Positions 35,289 through 46,225 of a DNA stretch of 64,000 nucleotides are shown in pieces. A program made the position numbers and the translations under genes. How positions within the stretch are numbered: position 1 is the first letter of the stretch; every line of letters starts with the position of its first letter. Below the pieces are notes generated by a model. It did not search any database, was not told the DNA's origin, and saw only the letters and a list, made by a program, of their open reading frames with translations. This DNA is from Trametes villosa (taxonomy: Eukaryota > Basidiomycota > Agaricomycetes > Polyporales > Polyporaceae), in NCBI GenBank assembly GCA_002964805.2, contig PUDQ02000001.1, positions 7,340,001-7,404,000 of the forward strand, read 5' to 3'.

Positions 35289-35798
35289 GGCTTAGCCACA
35301 GCGTCGTTATGTACGCAAAGCAGTCTAGGGATAGCAAAAAGCAGTCCAAGCGTAAGAGGTGTTCAAGCGGGCATATGGGCAGCGCAAAGGAGGAGGTCAA
35401 AGCGGAGATGTGGCTTGGGCAGAGAGTGGACGCCGGGGTGAAGGAGCGAGCGTCTACCGTGGTGTGGCGGCAACAACGCGTAAACAACGTTCGCGTCCGT
35501 CACGTGCGCGTGGCCAGTCAACGCGTTTGGCGCCCGCGGCAGGACGGCAGGAGTAACTCCGGCTTGCACTCAGCTGAGTGCTTTGACTTCGCGCTTCTCC
35601 CGCCACCCGAGATGCAGCTGCATCATCGTCCTTGTGACCACCACAGCTGTCTCTGTACGGCGCGAAGGCGGAGCTTTTATCTCGCGAGCTTGCCTCAAAA
35701 GCAAGCATGCCACCCCAAAATGAGACTTGTGCTCCCCGCCCTGTAGCAGCGGTACCTTCGCAGGCCTGCCATCTGCTTCCCCGGACCTGAAGGACAAG
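35289..35798. promoter_or_regulatory. Divergent promoter region, RING gene and MFS copy 2
   Basis: About 510 bp between outward-pointing starts. No TATA box. The frame of MFS copy 2 stays open back to 35727, so its start could be earlier. Confidence 0.4.
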
Positions 35799-37675
35799 AT
35801 GCCGTCCTCGAAAGCCTCTTCGATTGCTGAGAAGACCCCTGCCGCAGGCGTAGCGTCTGCGGACGTCGAGGGGGATGACCCTGACGCCGAGTTTGGCGGG
35901 TATGAGGCGCGCAAGAAGATGGAGCGTAAGCTCCTCCGCAAGCTCGACCTTCGCATGTCCATCCTGATTGTGATCTACATCTTGAACTATGTGAGTGGTC
36001 TTGCTTACTTTCAAGCGGCTGATGCTGAGTTGAATCCCAACAGGTGGATCGTAACAATGCTGGGTAGCGTCAACCTATGCATTAAACCGATGTCCTCGAG
36101 TGCTAAATATCCCTCAGAGCAGCGCGCCTGCGCGGGTTCCAGGACGACTTGCACCTTCAAGGACAGGAATTTGCGACACTGCTGTCGATTCTCTACGTTG
36201 GCTACATCATCATGCAGATTCCTTCGTGCGTTGTGCACGGACCGTTGGTTTCTCAGCATCTGTACCGCGCTCACCGACAACCTCCAGGAATATGTTCCTC
36301 AACTATATCGGCAAGCCCTCGTTATATCTGCCCGTGTGCATGATGATCTGGGGGACTCTCTCCATCCTCACCGGCATCACCAACGAGTAAGCCCCGCCAC
36401 AGATAGCGCACTCCGCACATCCCGACATAACCCCCACCGGCAGCTTCGTCGGCGCGCTGCTCACGCGCTTCTTCCTCGGCTTCGTCGAAGCCGCCTTCTT
36501 CCCCGGCTCGCTCTTCCTGATCAGCAAGTGGTACAAGCGCAGCGAGCTCGGCACGCGCACCGCGCTCCTCTACTGCGGGAACATCATCTCCAACGCGTTC
36601 GGCGCGCTCATCGCCTCGGGCATCCTCGACGGCATGGGCGGCAAGCTCGGGCGCGCCGCCTGGCGCTGGCTCTTCTACATCGAGGGCGCGCTCACCGTGT
36701 TCGTCGCGCTCTGCGCGATCTTCATCCTCCCGGACTTCCCCGCGACGACGCGCCGGTGGTGGCTCAGCGAGCCGGAGCGCCGCCTTGCGATGCGCCGCAT
36801 GGCGGAGGACGCGGGCGTTGGGGACGAGGCGGAGACGGAGGTCGGGGGCCAGGCGACGGGTTTGTGGCTCGCGGTGAAGGACTGGAAGGTGTGGTGGATG
36901 GCGTTCGCGATGACGAGCCAGGTCACTGCGTTGAGCTTCAACGCGTACTTCCCGACGCTGAGCGCGACAATGGGCTTCGATCCGACGGTCACGCTGCTCC
37001 TGTGTGCCCCGCCATTCGTGTTCACCGCGATCATGGCGTTCGTGGTATCCAGGTAAACTTTCTTCTTCCGATACTGGGTTAATGCATGGCTCACATCGTG
37101 CACAGACACTCAGACAAGACGGGCGAGCGGTTCTACCATATCACCGTGCCCATCTTCGGCGGCATCGTCGGGTTCATTATCGCAATATGCACCATGAACA
37201 CCGCTGCGCGATACGTCTCCCTGTACGTCCACAGGCATCATCCGGATGTCACAGGATATCTCACAGTGCACGATATCCGTCCAGGTTCCTCATGGCACAG
37301 TCTTACGCGGGCTTCGTCGTGCTCTACACGTGGGTCAGCAATTCCTTCCCGCGGCCGCCGTCAAAGCGCGCTGTGGCAGTCGCCCTCGTCAACGCGTTCT
37401 CGCAGCTCGGGAACGTTGCCGGCTCGTACGTAGTACTGCCACTCGCCTAACGCGGTGTTCCTCTCGCTAACCGAGCACACCCTCACAGATACGTCTGGCC
37501 AAGCGCGTGGGGACCCACGTACCGCAACTCGTACGCGATATGCATTGCAACGGCAGGCTGCGCTATTGTGATGTGTTACATATTCAAGCTGCACCTGGCG
37601 CACCTGAATGGCTTGCTAGACAAGGAGGAAGAGGAGAAGGGGGTGCAAGAGAAGGGGTTCCGATACTTGCTTTGA
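35799..37675 (+). CDS. MFS transporter, allantoate permease (DAL5/ACS) family, copy 2
   Basis: Second ACS-family anion transporter. After an acidic N-terminus (EGDDPDAEFGGYEARKKMER) comes LLRKLDLRMSILIVIYILNYV, then VDRNNAARLRGFQDD assembled over two introns. Matching blocks follow: FVGALLTRFFLGFVEAAFFPG, WYKRSELGTRTALL, AWRWLFYIEGALTVFVALCAIF, ALSFNAYFPTLSATMGF, HSDKTGERFYHITVP and a C-terminus ending EKGFRYLL. It shares near-identical block order and intron positions with copy 1 on the minus strand, so the two are duplicates. I chose ATG 35799 by analogy with copy 1; the frame is open back to 35727. Probably plasma-membrane, substrate unknown. The cytosolic loop GVGDEAETEVGG matches copy 1. 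Confidence 0.9.
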
Positions 37676-37929
37676 ATGGATCGGTGCGAGTCTGTACAAG
37701 TACTTAGTGTAAATCATGGCACCGAAATTCCGTGCAGGGTCGTCAACAGAACGTGGCAGAACTATTTGAACCGGTACATTTGGTACTAGTCTCCGTGGCT
37801 GACTGTAGGGTAGATGACAATCGATCTACCAATACAATTTGGTACGAGCCTTGCCGACGTTCCAGCTTTCCAGATCTGCGGTGGGAGGTGGCGGGCTGAA
37901 AATCGCAAAGCTCCACTCCAAACCGCATC

Positions 37930-38001
37930 GGCTCTATAGCTCAGTGGTAGAGCATACGATTGCAGATCGTAGGGTCCCGTGTTCGAACCACGGTGGGGCC
38001 T
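37930..38001 (+). tRNA. tRNA-Cys (GCA)
   Basis: The sequence folds as a cloverleaf. The acceptor stem GGCTCTA pairs with TGGGGCC through G-U wobbles. The D-arm GCTC...GAGC, anticodon stem TACGA/TCGTA with loop TTGCAGA (anticodon GCA), and T-arm CCGTG-TTCGAAC-CACGG are complete. No intron. Both internal pol III promoter elements are present: the A box region TAGCTCAGTGG and the B box GTTCGAAC. Length 72 nt including the discriminator base. Confidence 0.95.
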
Positions 38002-38005
38002 CATC

Positions 38006-38009
38006 TTTT
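38006..38009 (+). terminator. RNA polymerase III terminator of tRNA-Cys
   Basis: A run of four T residues begins 5 nt after the tRNA end, the usual pol III stop signal. Confidence 0.7.
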
Positions 38010-39035
38010 GCTTTGGTCTGGAAGTTTGGCATGGACATTCGAGGAGAGCATTGAACAAACCCCTCCGGCCAGGACACACATTTTGCACCGACTTCCGCAC
38101 AGCATCACCCACTGGCAGCTGTTCATACGTAAGAACAGGCCGATAACATATGTATGTGCCATTTGCTCCAAATAGATCTATTTCGTCCCCTTTGATCCGG
38201 TGGAAGACGGTGGTACTCACGGGTTGTACGTATCCCGCTCTGCATCCCCAACGGAACGTAAGCTCCCATCGGGTTACCCGGCGACGGGCAGATGACACCC
38301 AAGGCCAGACAGCCACAGGCTACTGCCCTCTTCGCGGGCTGCGGCGGAGGTAACCGCGCCTACGTCGACCCAGATGACAACGGACCTCGCCCGCCCACTG
38401 TCACGAGCGGGTGGCGGTTCGGAAGAGAGACAAGGACGATCCCGAGGGTAGCGAGACATCCGGGGCAACGATGAGAGCGAGCACAAGGCACGCAGCAGAT
38501 AGACGAGGCCAAAGGGAGGAAGAAGGGTTCGAGAAGGCGATGGCTGTTATCTCGAGAGTCCGATGAGCAGGGCGTTCCGCAGAGGGCTGCTGAATCTGAC
38601 AAGAGGCCGGAGATGGGATCGCACGTTGGCGGGCGATTGGGATGCACGTGTAGGACATCGATGCATGGCAGCTGAGGGAGTGCGAGAAGAGGGGCGGATC
38701 TGTGGGAGCGCGGAGGCTGCACGTTCAACGGAACGGACGCTGGGGCGGCTGAGGCTGAGCGGTATTCAGTGCGCGAGCGGTAGTACGAGTAGAAAAGGCT
38801 GGGGATGCGGGCGTGGGGTGATGAGCGCGAGAGAGCGATGGCACTGTCACTGTGGCTGAGGCAAACCCGCTCACGTTACGCTCGACGCGGGCCCTGGGCT
38901 GCGCCGGTCACGCTCGATTCACTCGATTGCCTTCACCATCCTTCCGCTCGTCCCACTCGTCCTCTCCACCACCTCCTCCTCGCTGCCCTCGACCTCCTCC
39001 TCCAGGCCGCCCTCCTCGGCGTCGGCCTGACGCAC
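38010..39035. promoter_or_regulatory. Upstream region of NEM1 with CT-rich leader
   Basis: About 1 kb. The last 100 bp (38935-39010) is C/T-rich (CCACCACCTCCTCCTCGCTG) like a fungal leader. The rest holds only short overlapping frames and no supported RNA or gene. Confidence 0.4.
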
Positions 39036-40611
39036 ATGAACTCCCTCTCCTACCTCTCCCGCCAGTTCGATGTCTTGGCCTCGCCCCGTGCGCCACCGAG
39101 CACACCCACGTCCGAGTCTGCCCCGCTGCTCTTCGAAGGCGAACACACCACCAAGCTCAAACGGTCGGGCTCCACGAGGTCCTTCCTTGTGCCCCAGCCT
39201 TCGTCGTCCTCAGGAGGATGGACCCTGAAGAGGTCCTATTCATCGCCTGCCGAGGTCAACCCGAGCACCCCATCTGCTCCCACTTCGTCATCTCTCCTCG
39301 GTCCGTCCGTTCCCCGCAGGTCCTCGCGACCCCCCTCGCGGCGACCTTCCGTCTCCTCCCCAGAGAAGGCGATCCGCCCCCGCGGCGGGAGCGGTTGGCC
39401 CCTGGTCAGACACCTCGTCTTCGTGCGCATCATCCTCCAGCTCTGGCATGCCCTCCTCGCAGCCGTCCGCGGCCTAATGAGACAGAATGCGGCAGCAGCG
39501 GCCGCGGTGCACGACGTCGCCGTGGACGACAACTCGGATGAGGAGGAGAAGGACACCGAGGACGAGTGTAGAGACGAGAAGCCGCCCCTGCCGGCACCCC
39601 CATCTGTATTACTAGATTCGCAGCAACCTCCGTACCAGCCCGCAATCCCATCCCCCCTGTCCCACCAGCCCCCCGCTTCGCCCCCAGGGAAAGCCCCGTC
39701 AATATCGATACCCTTTGCCGTCCTCGACTCCGACCCCCGGCAGCCCTCGCTTGTCTCCTCCAAGTCTCTCACTCCTTCCACGCTGACGCCCCCAGCCACG
39801 GCCCGCTCTCGTTCGATAACACCGACTGGACCCACAAAGCCCAATCCATTCCCTCTACCCAAAACACTGGTATTGGACTTGGACGAGACACTCATCCACT
39901 CAACCTCACGACCCATCCCCTCCGCTGGGGGCTCCGGCCTATTCGGCTTCGGAGGGCGGAATAAGGGCGCGGGGTACACGGTCGAGGTCGTATTGGGTGG
40001 CCGCAGCACGCTCTACCATGTGTATAAGCGGCCATTCGTCGACTACTTCCTGCGGAAGGTGAGCGCCTGGTTACGCTTTACCGTGTGGATCCACTTAAAA
40101 CAGCTTCCCTGCCTCACGTCGCAGGTCTCGCAATGGTACACGCTCGTCATTTTCACCGCCTCCATGCAGGAGTATGCCGACCCCGTCATCGACTGGCTTG
40201 ACGCTGGACGGGGGATTCTAGGGCGCCGCCTGTTCCGCGAGGTGCGTCCTGCGTCATAGCATACTGCTCGGGACCGTCCTGCTCACGCCCGCGCATGCAG
40301 TCATGTACACAGCTGCCTAATGGATCATATACCAAGGACCTCTCGATCATCGAGGCGGACCTCTCGCGCGTCTGCCTCATAGACAACTCGCCCGTATGCT
40401 ACACTATTAACGAAGGTCCGTCCGGCCGCACCGCCCGCCCTGCGCGCGCCCCGCTGACCTGCCCCGCTCGCCCCCAGCGAACGGCATCCCGATAGAAGGC
40501 TGGACGCACGACCCCCACGACGAGGCGCTGCTCGACCTCCTCCCCGTGCTCGACTCCCTGCGCTTCACGCGCGACGTGCGGAACGTTCTCGGGATCCGCG
40601 GCTTCTCATGA
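39036..40611 (+). CDS. NEM1: Nem1-type nuclear envelope phosphatase (HAD/FCP1 family)
   Basis: Catalytic subunit of the Nem1-Spo7 complex, which dephosphorylates the phosphatidate phosphatase Pah1 at the nuclear/ER membrane. Four exons (39036-40058, 40125-40241, 40301-40415, 40478-40611) give 462 residues. The long Ser/Pro-rich N-terminus includes a hydrophobic stretch, [21 protein letters not shown], as membrane anchor at about residues 126-146. The FCP1 homology domain begins [13 protein letters not shown], with the DxDxT catalytic motif at exon 1. It continues [35 protein letters not shown] and [10 protein letters not shown], ending [11 protein letters not shown]. Other frames in the exon are shadows. 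The phosphatase is controlled by TORC1 in yeast; RHEB lies 15 kb upstream but no functional tie is implied. Confidence 0.93.
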
Positions 40612-41457
40612 CACGCGCCGCCCTCGCGCGTCTTGGGTCCCGCATCCACGCGACGCCCTCGCCGCCGTCGCACCCACACCTCGCGCGTGGGGGCACAGTG
40701 CCGTGCCGGCCGCAGGTGAGGCATTATGGGCCCGCGATGACGCCCGGCCCGCGCTTCTCCTCCGTACGCTATGCGTTTTACGTCCACGGTCTGCGTCTTG
40801 CGTCCCCCGATATAGGTTTCTTCGTTCGCGGTGTTATTGCAGGAACTATCGTCGCATTTGCTAATTATCCCATTGCCCCACCACCCCCACCCGCTTCCTG
40901 TCGATCTTGCATCCGCCCTCTGCCGCGTCCCCCCTCACGCGCACTACACAACCCCTCACGTTGACCCGCCCGCATTCCCCCCATACGTCGCTTTCTGAAC
41001 CGTGCCTCCAACGATGACCACGCATCTTTCACGTCTTGTCTCGGGCCACCTACACTCGCACGCTAATTGCTCGCAAGCGGTCAGCCGCCGCTGTATATCT
41101 CTGTACGTACATAACGGTCCGGCCCAAGAACATCGTCGCGCAACGTCTTGACTCTCCGGCTTGATCCATGCGGCTGACCGTTCGCACTTCTGCCAGCCTC
41201 GCTGGGATCCGAAAAGCGAGCGCACGGGTATGAGGTCTATGTGAAACTCGTGATTGTATATCAGCCTGCGGACAAAGTACAATGCGGCACCGCTTCGTCA
41301 AGGAGAGAGCAACTAGTAGAACATGGGGAGGCGGAGGCGGCGGGGAGCCCGGGGTCATAATGTAACACAAGTCATTAGAGGAGCAGACGGGGCGAGTGGA
41401 GAGACGGGGCACATCCGAGTCCAGGGAGAGGAGGCGAGGCGTTCCCGATAACCGCGG
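40612..41457. other. Intergenic, convergent 3' flanks
   Basis: NEM1 and SNF7 converge over about 850 bp. C-rich near 40870-40970 on the plus strand. Nothing else supported. Confidence 0.5.
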
Positions 41458-42452
41458 CTACATGGCGAGCGCGGCCTGCAGCTCCCGGAGCTGCGCGTCC
41501 TCGTCGTCCTCCACTGCATGCCGGTCTGCACGGCGTCAGTAAACACGGGAACAGAGCAATCAGGGACGGGGATGGCGCACTGTCTTCGATCCTGCTCGGC
41601 CCTGCTGGATGGTGCACGGGTACGTGGTCGCCCATGAGCCGGTCGTTGAGCTCGTCCTGTTCCAGATCGGCCAGCTCCTGCTGGAGCGCATCCTATATGA
41701 TTGTCAGCCACCAACCCCAGGGTATAAATCACAAGCCGCTGCACGCACCTCGTCGATGTCGACGCCCGCATACGTGCTTGACGAGATCGCCTCGGAGACC
41801 TCGCTCGCGAGCTGCGTCTGCTCCTGGATGTCCGCCATCGTCCGGTCGACGGTGTCGATCGTGCTGCGGGGGCGGGGGCACGGGCGTCAGCGCGCACATG
41901 ACGCACGGGCGCGGGAGGGGGAGGGAGGGAGGGGGAGATACGCACAGCTTGCCGTGGATGTCCTTGAGCGCGGTGGACGCCTTCTTCATCGCGGCCATGT
42001 TCTCCGCGTTGAAGCTCGCGGACTCGAGCGTGTTGACCTGCATCTCGAGCTGGAAGCGCGTGTTCTGCAGCCGGTCGAGCTCCTGCTCCGTCACCTTCTT
42101 CCGCCGGAGCGCCGCGGTTGCCGCTGTACCACGTATGCGCAGGCCATGGAATCAAGCATAGTATCCACGCAGTACATCAAGTTCCGAGGGTGCCAGAAGA
42201 AGCCCACATAGACATGAGTAACAAGCCGAGGAGGCGGGTGGGACAGACAAGGTCAAGGCGGGCGTGCTCACCTGCCTTGTTCGAGACCGCATTCGCCTTC
42301 GCCTTCTTCACCTCCTCCTCGATCTTCTTCTGCAGGTACTCCTCCTTCTTCTCAATCATCTGCAGCTGCTGGCGCAGCGTGACTATCGCGTCGCGCGACG
42401 ACTGCTTCGGGTCCCGCCGCCCGCCAAAGTAGCTCATGAATCCGGCCATCAT
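41458..42452 (-). CDS. SNF7: ESCRT-III subunit Snf7 (Vps32)
   Basis: Polymer-forming subunit of ESCRT-III, acting on endosomal membranes in multivesicular body sorting. Five exons (42452-42272, 42123-41946, 41863-41749, 41692-41581, 41525-41458) join to 217 residues. It starts MMAGFMSYFGGRRDPKQSSR; the short hydrophobic/basic N-terminus is the membrane-inserting anchor of the family. Basic helices follow: AIVTLRQQLQMIEKKEEYLQK and ATAALRRKKVTEQELDRLQN. The C-terminal half is acidic (DIDEDALQQELADLEQDELND) and ends in ELQAALAM, consistent with a MIM-type helix for Vps4. The second ATG (42449) is an alternative. One intron holds a strong G-run tract on the template strand. Length matches yeast Snf7. 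Confidence 0.94.
41913..41935 (+). repeat. Five-run G tract (G-quadruplex type) in a SNF7 intron
   Basis: The plus strand has GGG-A-GGGGG-A-GGG-A-GGG-A-GGGGG with single-base loops. It lies inside the second SNF7 intron, so the transcript carries the C-rich complement and the G-rich strand is the template. Single-base loops favour a parallel G-quadruplex in DNA. Confidence 0.8.
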
Positions 42453-43070
42453 CCTCGTCCTAGCAGTCGTCCGAGTGTGTAGATCTAGAGGCGCAGTCCG
42501 TGCGCAGAGCACGAGGGGGCAGACAGAGGGTATGCGGGGTGAGTGCGAGTGCGAGTGGCAGCGGGTGTTGGTCAGAGTGAGGGGAGGAGGCGCCCGTGCG
42601 CTACGCCGCTTGGCGAGAGCGTCACCGGGGTCACTCGATCCGCCCGATAAGGAAGGCGTGTATGTTCGAGAATCCTTTCGGGCTCTCTCCCGCTGTCTCT
42701 CGACGGGGCGCAGCAACTGTGCGCAGGAGTAGCATGCATCGAGTCAGGCCGTAGTAGCTGCGGGGACGAGTCGGCCTGTCAGCCACTGTCGCCCGGGTCT
42801 GTCGGTTTCGCCTGATGATACCGGACCTGCATCTCCGCCGGAAGGCGCACACCGCCAAACCCGTGTCTCAGACAACCAGTATGTTGAACGGCGAGCTTTG
42901 AAATGTCGTTCAGACTGGCGCAGCCTACTGATCATGACGTGGCAAGCAGGCGCAATGGAGAGACCTGGAGAACGCCTATGCATTCATATTTTCGGCCCCG
43001 GACTAGCGGCGGCCTGGACCCACGAAACATTAGAAGGAGCAGATCTAATATGGGCTCTACAAGGGATAAG
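42453..43070. promoter_or_regulatory. SNF7 promoter and 3' flank of ceramide synthase
   Basis: About 620 bp between two minus-strand genes. Just upstream of SNF7 the coding (minus) strand is C/T-rich in places. No TATA box or gene. Confidence 0.45.
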
Positions 43071-44393
43071 TTAGTCGTCCTTTTTGGCGTCGTCTTCGTC
43101 GTCACTGCAGGGCGGCATTAGTATCACTGGTGTTTGAGCCATGAAGCCCAGATAAACTCACTCTTCGTCATCACTTCGTGTGTCCTCCGCGCCCTGACCG
43201 GTTACGACCCGGTACGCGACGCGGCAGACCATCCAGAACCAGACCAATTGAATGATCTGGCGTCATGCAGCTCAGTATTGGGCACGTTGGAACATGTCCT
43301 GACGGAACATACCTGCAATGCCACCAGCATGGACAAGAACGTGTAGTAGATCTCCTTTGTCATGTAGTGCCCGCGAGATGGATCCCATATGCGCGGTACC
43401 ATGCCTCCGGCGTCCCAAGTCGCCTTGATGGCTATCATGAACAGGACGTGTCGCGTCACAAACCAGGAAACGAGGAATACAACGAACGCGACGTCGCAAG
43501 CTGTCGTGTGTCCCAGGTAGCGTAGCATCTTCGCGAGCTGTCCTTCGCCGTTAGCCGAGACGTAATGCGACTATGAGCTTGATTGGGAGACCCACAGGAA
43601 GGAAGATATCACATAGGTCCATAAGGACCATAATGAGGCAGCCAATTCGCGTGAAGTTGTAGAAGTAGCTGCCGACCATGAGAATCACGGTGATGATATG
43701 GTGGGTCATCATCTGCCAGTGGTCTTTCCTAGGAGCTTCGGCGTTGATAATCAGGACTTGGTGCATATAGAAGGCCGTCTGAAGCAGGTAGTAGAATTTG
43801 ACGGTTCCTGCGAGGGGTATATGGGGGTAACCAGGCCAGACGTTGATGGGGTTCAGAACGGCAGTGGGGAAGTTGCGGTGAACATACTATAGTTGACGCA
43901 TAACGTCATGAGCAGTTAGTCGAAGCAGTAATACGCGAGTTGAGCTTACCAGGCCGAAGAGCCACTGCGCGGTATAATAGACCACGGACCAGCCCTGCTC
44001 GGCGAAGCGAATCACGCTTCGGTGCATCTTCCTGGCTTCCTTCCTGGAGATAGCGGACCCGTTCGCGTGTACGGCATGCCCGTTTCCGTTTGGGTGTCCG
44101 TTCCCGTTCGCCTTCCCGTTGGACAGCGCCGCCTTCTTCTCCTTCGCGAGGCGCAGGTCGCGAGCGAGTTTCCAGCGCGCGAAGGGCTCCATGACGAAGA
44201 GGCGCGTCGCGTCTCGGAGGACGGCCATGACGGCGATCGCGGTGATGATGATGCAGCCATCGAGGAGGCCGGTGGTGTAGTAGTTGGAGGTGGGGAAGGA
44301 GTCCGGGTTAGCGGGCGGGGTGGTCGGGTAGGAGAGGGTGAAGAAGGGGACGAGGACGGAGGGCAGCCATGCCGGGGCCGCGTCGGTGTTCAT
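43071..44393 (-). CDS. Ceramide synthase (Lag1/Lac1 family, TLC domain)
   Basis: ER multipass sphingoid base N-acyltransferase. The N-terminal helix region LLDGCIIITAIAVMAVLRDA is followed by a Lys/Asn/Gly-rich insert (about residues 87-112), then FAEQGWSVVYYTAQWLFGL. The core TLC signature is WQMMTHHIITVILMVGSYFY followed by NFTRIG and LMDLCDIFLP, with the adjacent catalytic HH pair. A second block, WDAGGMVPRIWDP, and the last helices follow. The C-terminus SDDEDDAKKDD carries CK2-type serines near the end, which in yeast Lag1 control ER activity. About 380-400 residues over several exons. Acyl-chain preference cannot be read here. It is divergent from the U1A/U2B''-like gene. Confidence 0.94.
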
Positions 44394-44882
44394 GACAGGT
44401 GGTATACAGAGTCGTCGTCACGTCAGCAGAGCATGTACGGGGGTCGAGGGACGGTGGGACGCGTGCGGTCGGCCCGGGGAGCAGGAGGGCGGCGGGCGGG
44501 CGCTGGTACGCGAATTTGATGGGCGGACGCGACGGTGAGGGCGTGGAGGGCGGGGGCGTCGTCGGGGGCGGTCGTGAGGAGGGAAAGGAGCGTGTCCTGT
44601 GGGACGAGGACGGGGAGACTGAGCACAGGACAGAAGACGCGCTCCCTTCTGCGCTGGCCAAAAAGATGCCCCAAAACACGCACGGGCGTCGGTCGGGCCA
44701 CGGCGCCTAACAAATGTCGTGGGCGCCGGCGTCTACGCCAATATCCCCGGAGCCGCCCATCCCCCTCGCGTGCGGCGTGGGAACACCCTTCGCGCGCCTA
44801 CTGCATACTGAACGCCATCTCCTCCGCGTCGCGTCTGGTCCTCCTCCACGCTCGGGTAGCCCTCCTCCGCCCTCCTGCCGCC
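44394..44882. promoter_or_regulatory. Divergent promoter region, ceramide synthase and RRM gene
   Basis: About 490 bp. The last 80 bp before the RRM gene start is C/T-rich (CCTCCTCCGCCCTCCTGCCG). No TATA box found. Confidence 0.45.
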
Positions 44883-45849
44883 ATGTCCTCCACGCAGCCC
44901 AACGCCACGCTCTATGTCAAAAACCTCAACGACAAGGTCAAGAAGGAGGAGCTCCGCGCGCAGCTCTTCGCCCTCTTCACCACCTACGGCCGCATCCTCG
45001 ACGTAGTCGCCCTCAAGGGCCCCAAAATGAAGGGCCAGGCCTTCGTCGTCTTCTCCGACCTCGCAGGCGCCACGGCCGCGTTGCGGGGCTGCGAAGGTAT
45101 GGTCTTCTACGATAAGCCAATGGTGCGCCGTCCGTCTCAACCTGCCCGCCCCGCGTGCCCTTTGACATCGCCCCCGCGCGCCGCCGCTACAGCACATCGA
45201 GTACGCGAAGACGAAGTCGTACGCGACGCTGCGGAGAGAGGATCCGAACTTCGTGCCCCCGACGTCCGTCCACGTGAAGGACGCACCGAACGCGCGCGCG
45301 CTCAACGGCTCCGCGGAGAAGCGGCAGCGGGACGACCGCATGGACGAGGACGCGCGGGAGGCGAAGCGGGAGAAGACGGACAACAGCGACGACGATGGGG
45401 AGGAGATGGAGATCGAGGACGATGACGAGGGCGCCGCGAAGCAGGCTGCTCCCTCAAATGGTACGCATATCGCGTGCCTCCAGAGCGCTTGCAGGAGGCT
45501 CACATCGCGCCGATACAGGCCAGGTCCCCGCCGCCGTCCAAAAGCCGTCAGCGCGACTGATGTGCCTCAACCTACCACAAGAGGTCACAGACGATGTATT
45601 ATCGGTGCTGTTCCAGCAGTACGTCCATCTCATGGCGAAACAATTGGCTCGACTTGCTCACTGGGGTGTAGGTACCAAGGTTTCCACTCCGTCCAGGTTG
45701 CCCCTTCGCCAACATCAAACGCCGCGGGACAGAGGGTGAAACTGGCCTATGTCATGTTCGACTCGCCCGATCTGGCAACCGTTGCAAAAGATGCCCTGGA
45801 CGGCTTTACGCTCAAGAAGGGATGGGTGATGTCTGTTTCGTATATCTAG
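44883..45849 (+). CDS. U1A/U2B''-type spliceosomal RRM protein
   Basis: Two-RRM protein of U1 and/or U2 snRNPs. Exons 44883-45122, 45193-45460, 45519-45618 and 45672-45849 make 261 residues. RRM1 has RNP2 LYVKNLNDKV and RNP1 MKGQAFVVF, with the YGRILDVVALKGPK loop characteristic of U1A/U2B''/Msl1. The linker is an acidic and basic low-complexity stretch (EDAREAKREKTDNSDDDGEE). RRM2 is at the C-terminus (LMCLNLPQEVTDDVLSVLFQQ and AYVMFDSPDLATVAKDAL), as in vertebrate U1A. Fungi usually keep a single such gene in place of U1A and U2B''. The intron before RRM2 keeps the frame only if spliced at 45519. Convergent with the DJ-1 gene downstream. Confidence 0.93.
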
Positions 45850-46225
45850 CTTTGTACCCCCTGCTGTGTAATCTGTATCTCAGGACGTTGCCTTTCAGAC
45901 GCCGCGGAGTACCCCTCTTCTCGTGCGATGGACATGGGCTACTTGCATCGGAATCTGCGTCGTTGTATCGACATCTAGGTGCTGGGCTACCCGACCACCT
46001 TGCATGAACCCGAACATGACCGTACGCACGAATTAATGTTCACGGGCATACGAATTGTGACCGCAGCGTCAGGGTACGGGTATCGACCGCATCCGAAGGT
46101 AGGCTCGCTGGGTGGTTCAGACACGACATGGATGCAAATTATGATAACGTGGCTATCCCATGCAAGATGCTATGATACAGTAAGAGTACACGCTAATTCC
46201 CTTCAGCCGTTCGGACTTCAACTCT
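45850..46225. other. Intergenic, convergent 3' flanks
   Basis: About 375 bp between the RRM gene and DJ-1 copy A. No feature seen. Confidence 0.5.
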
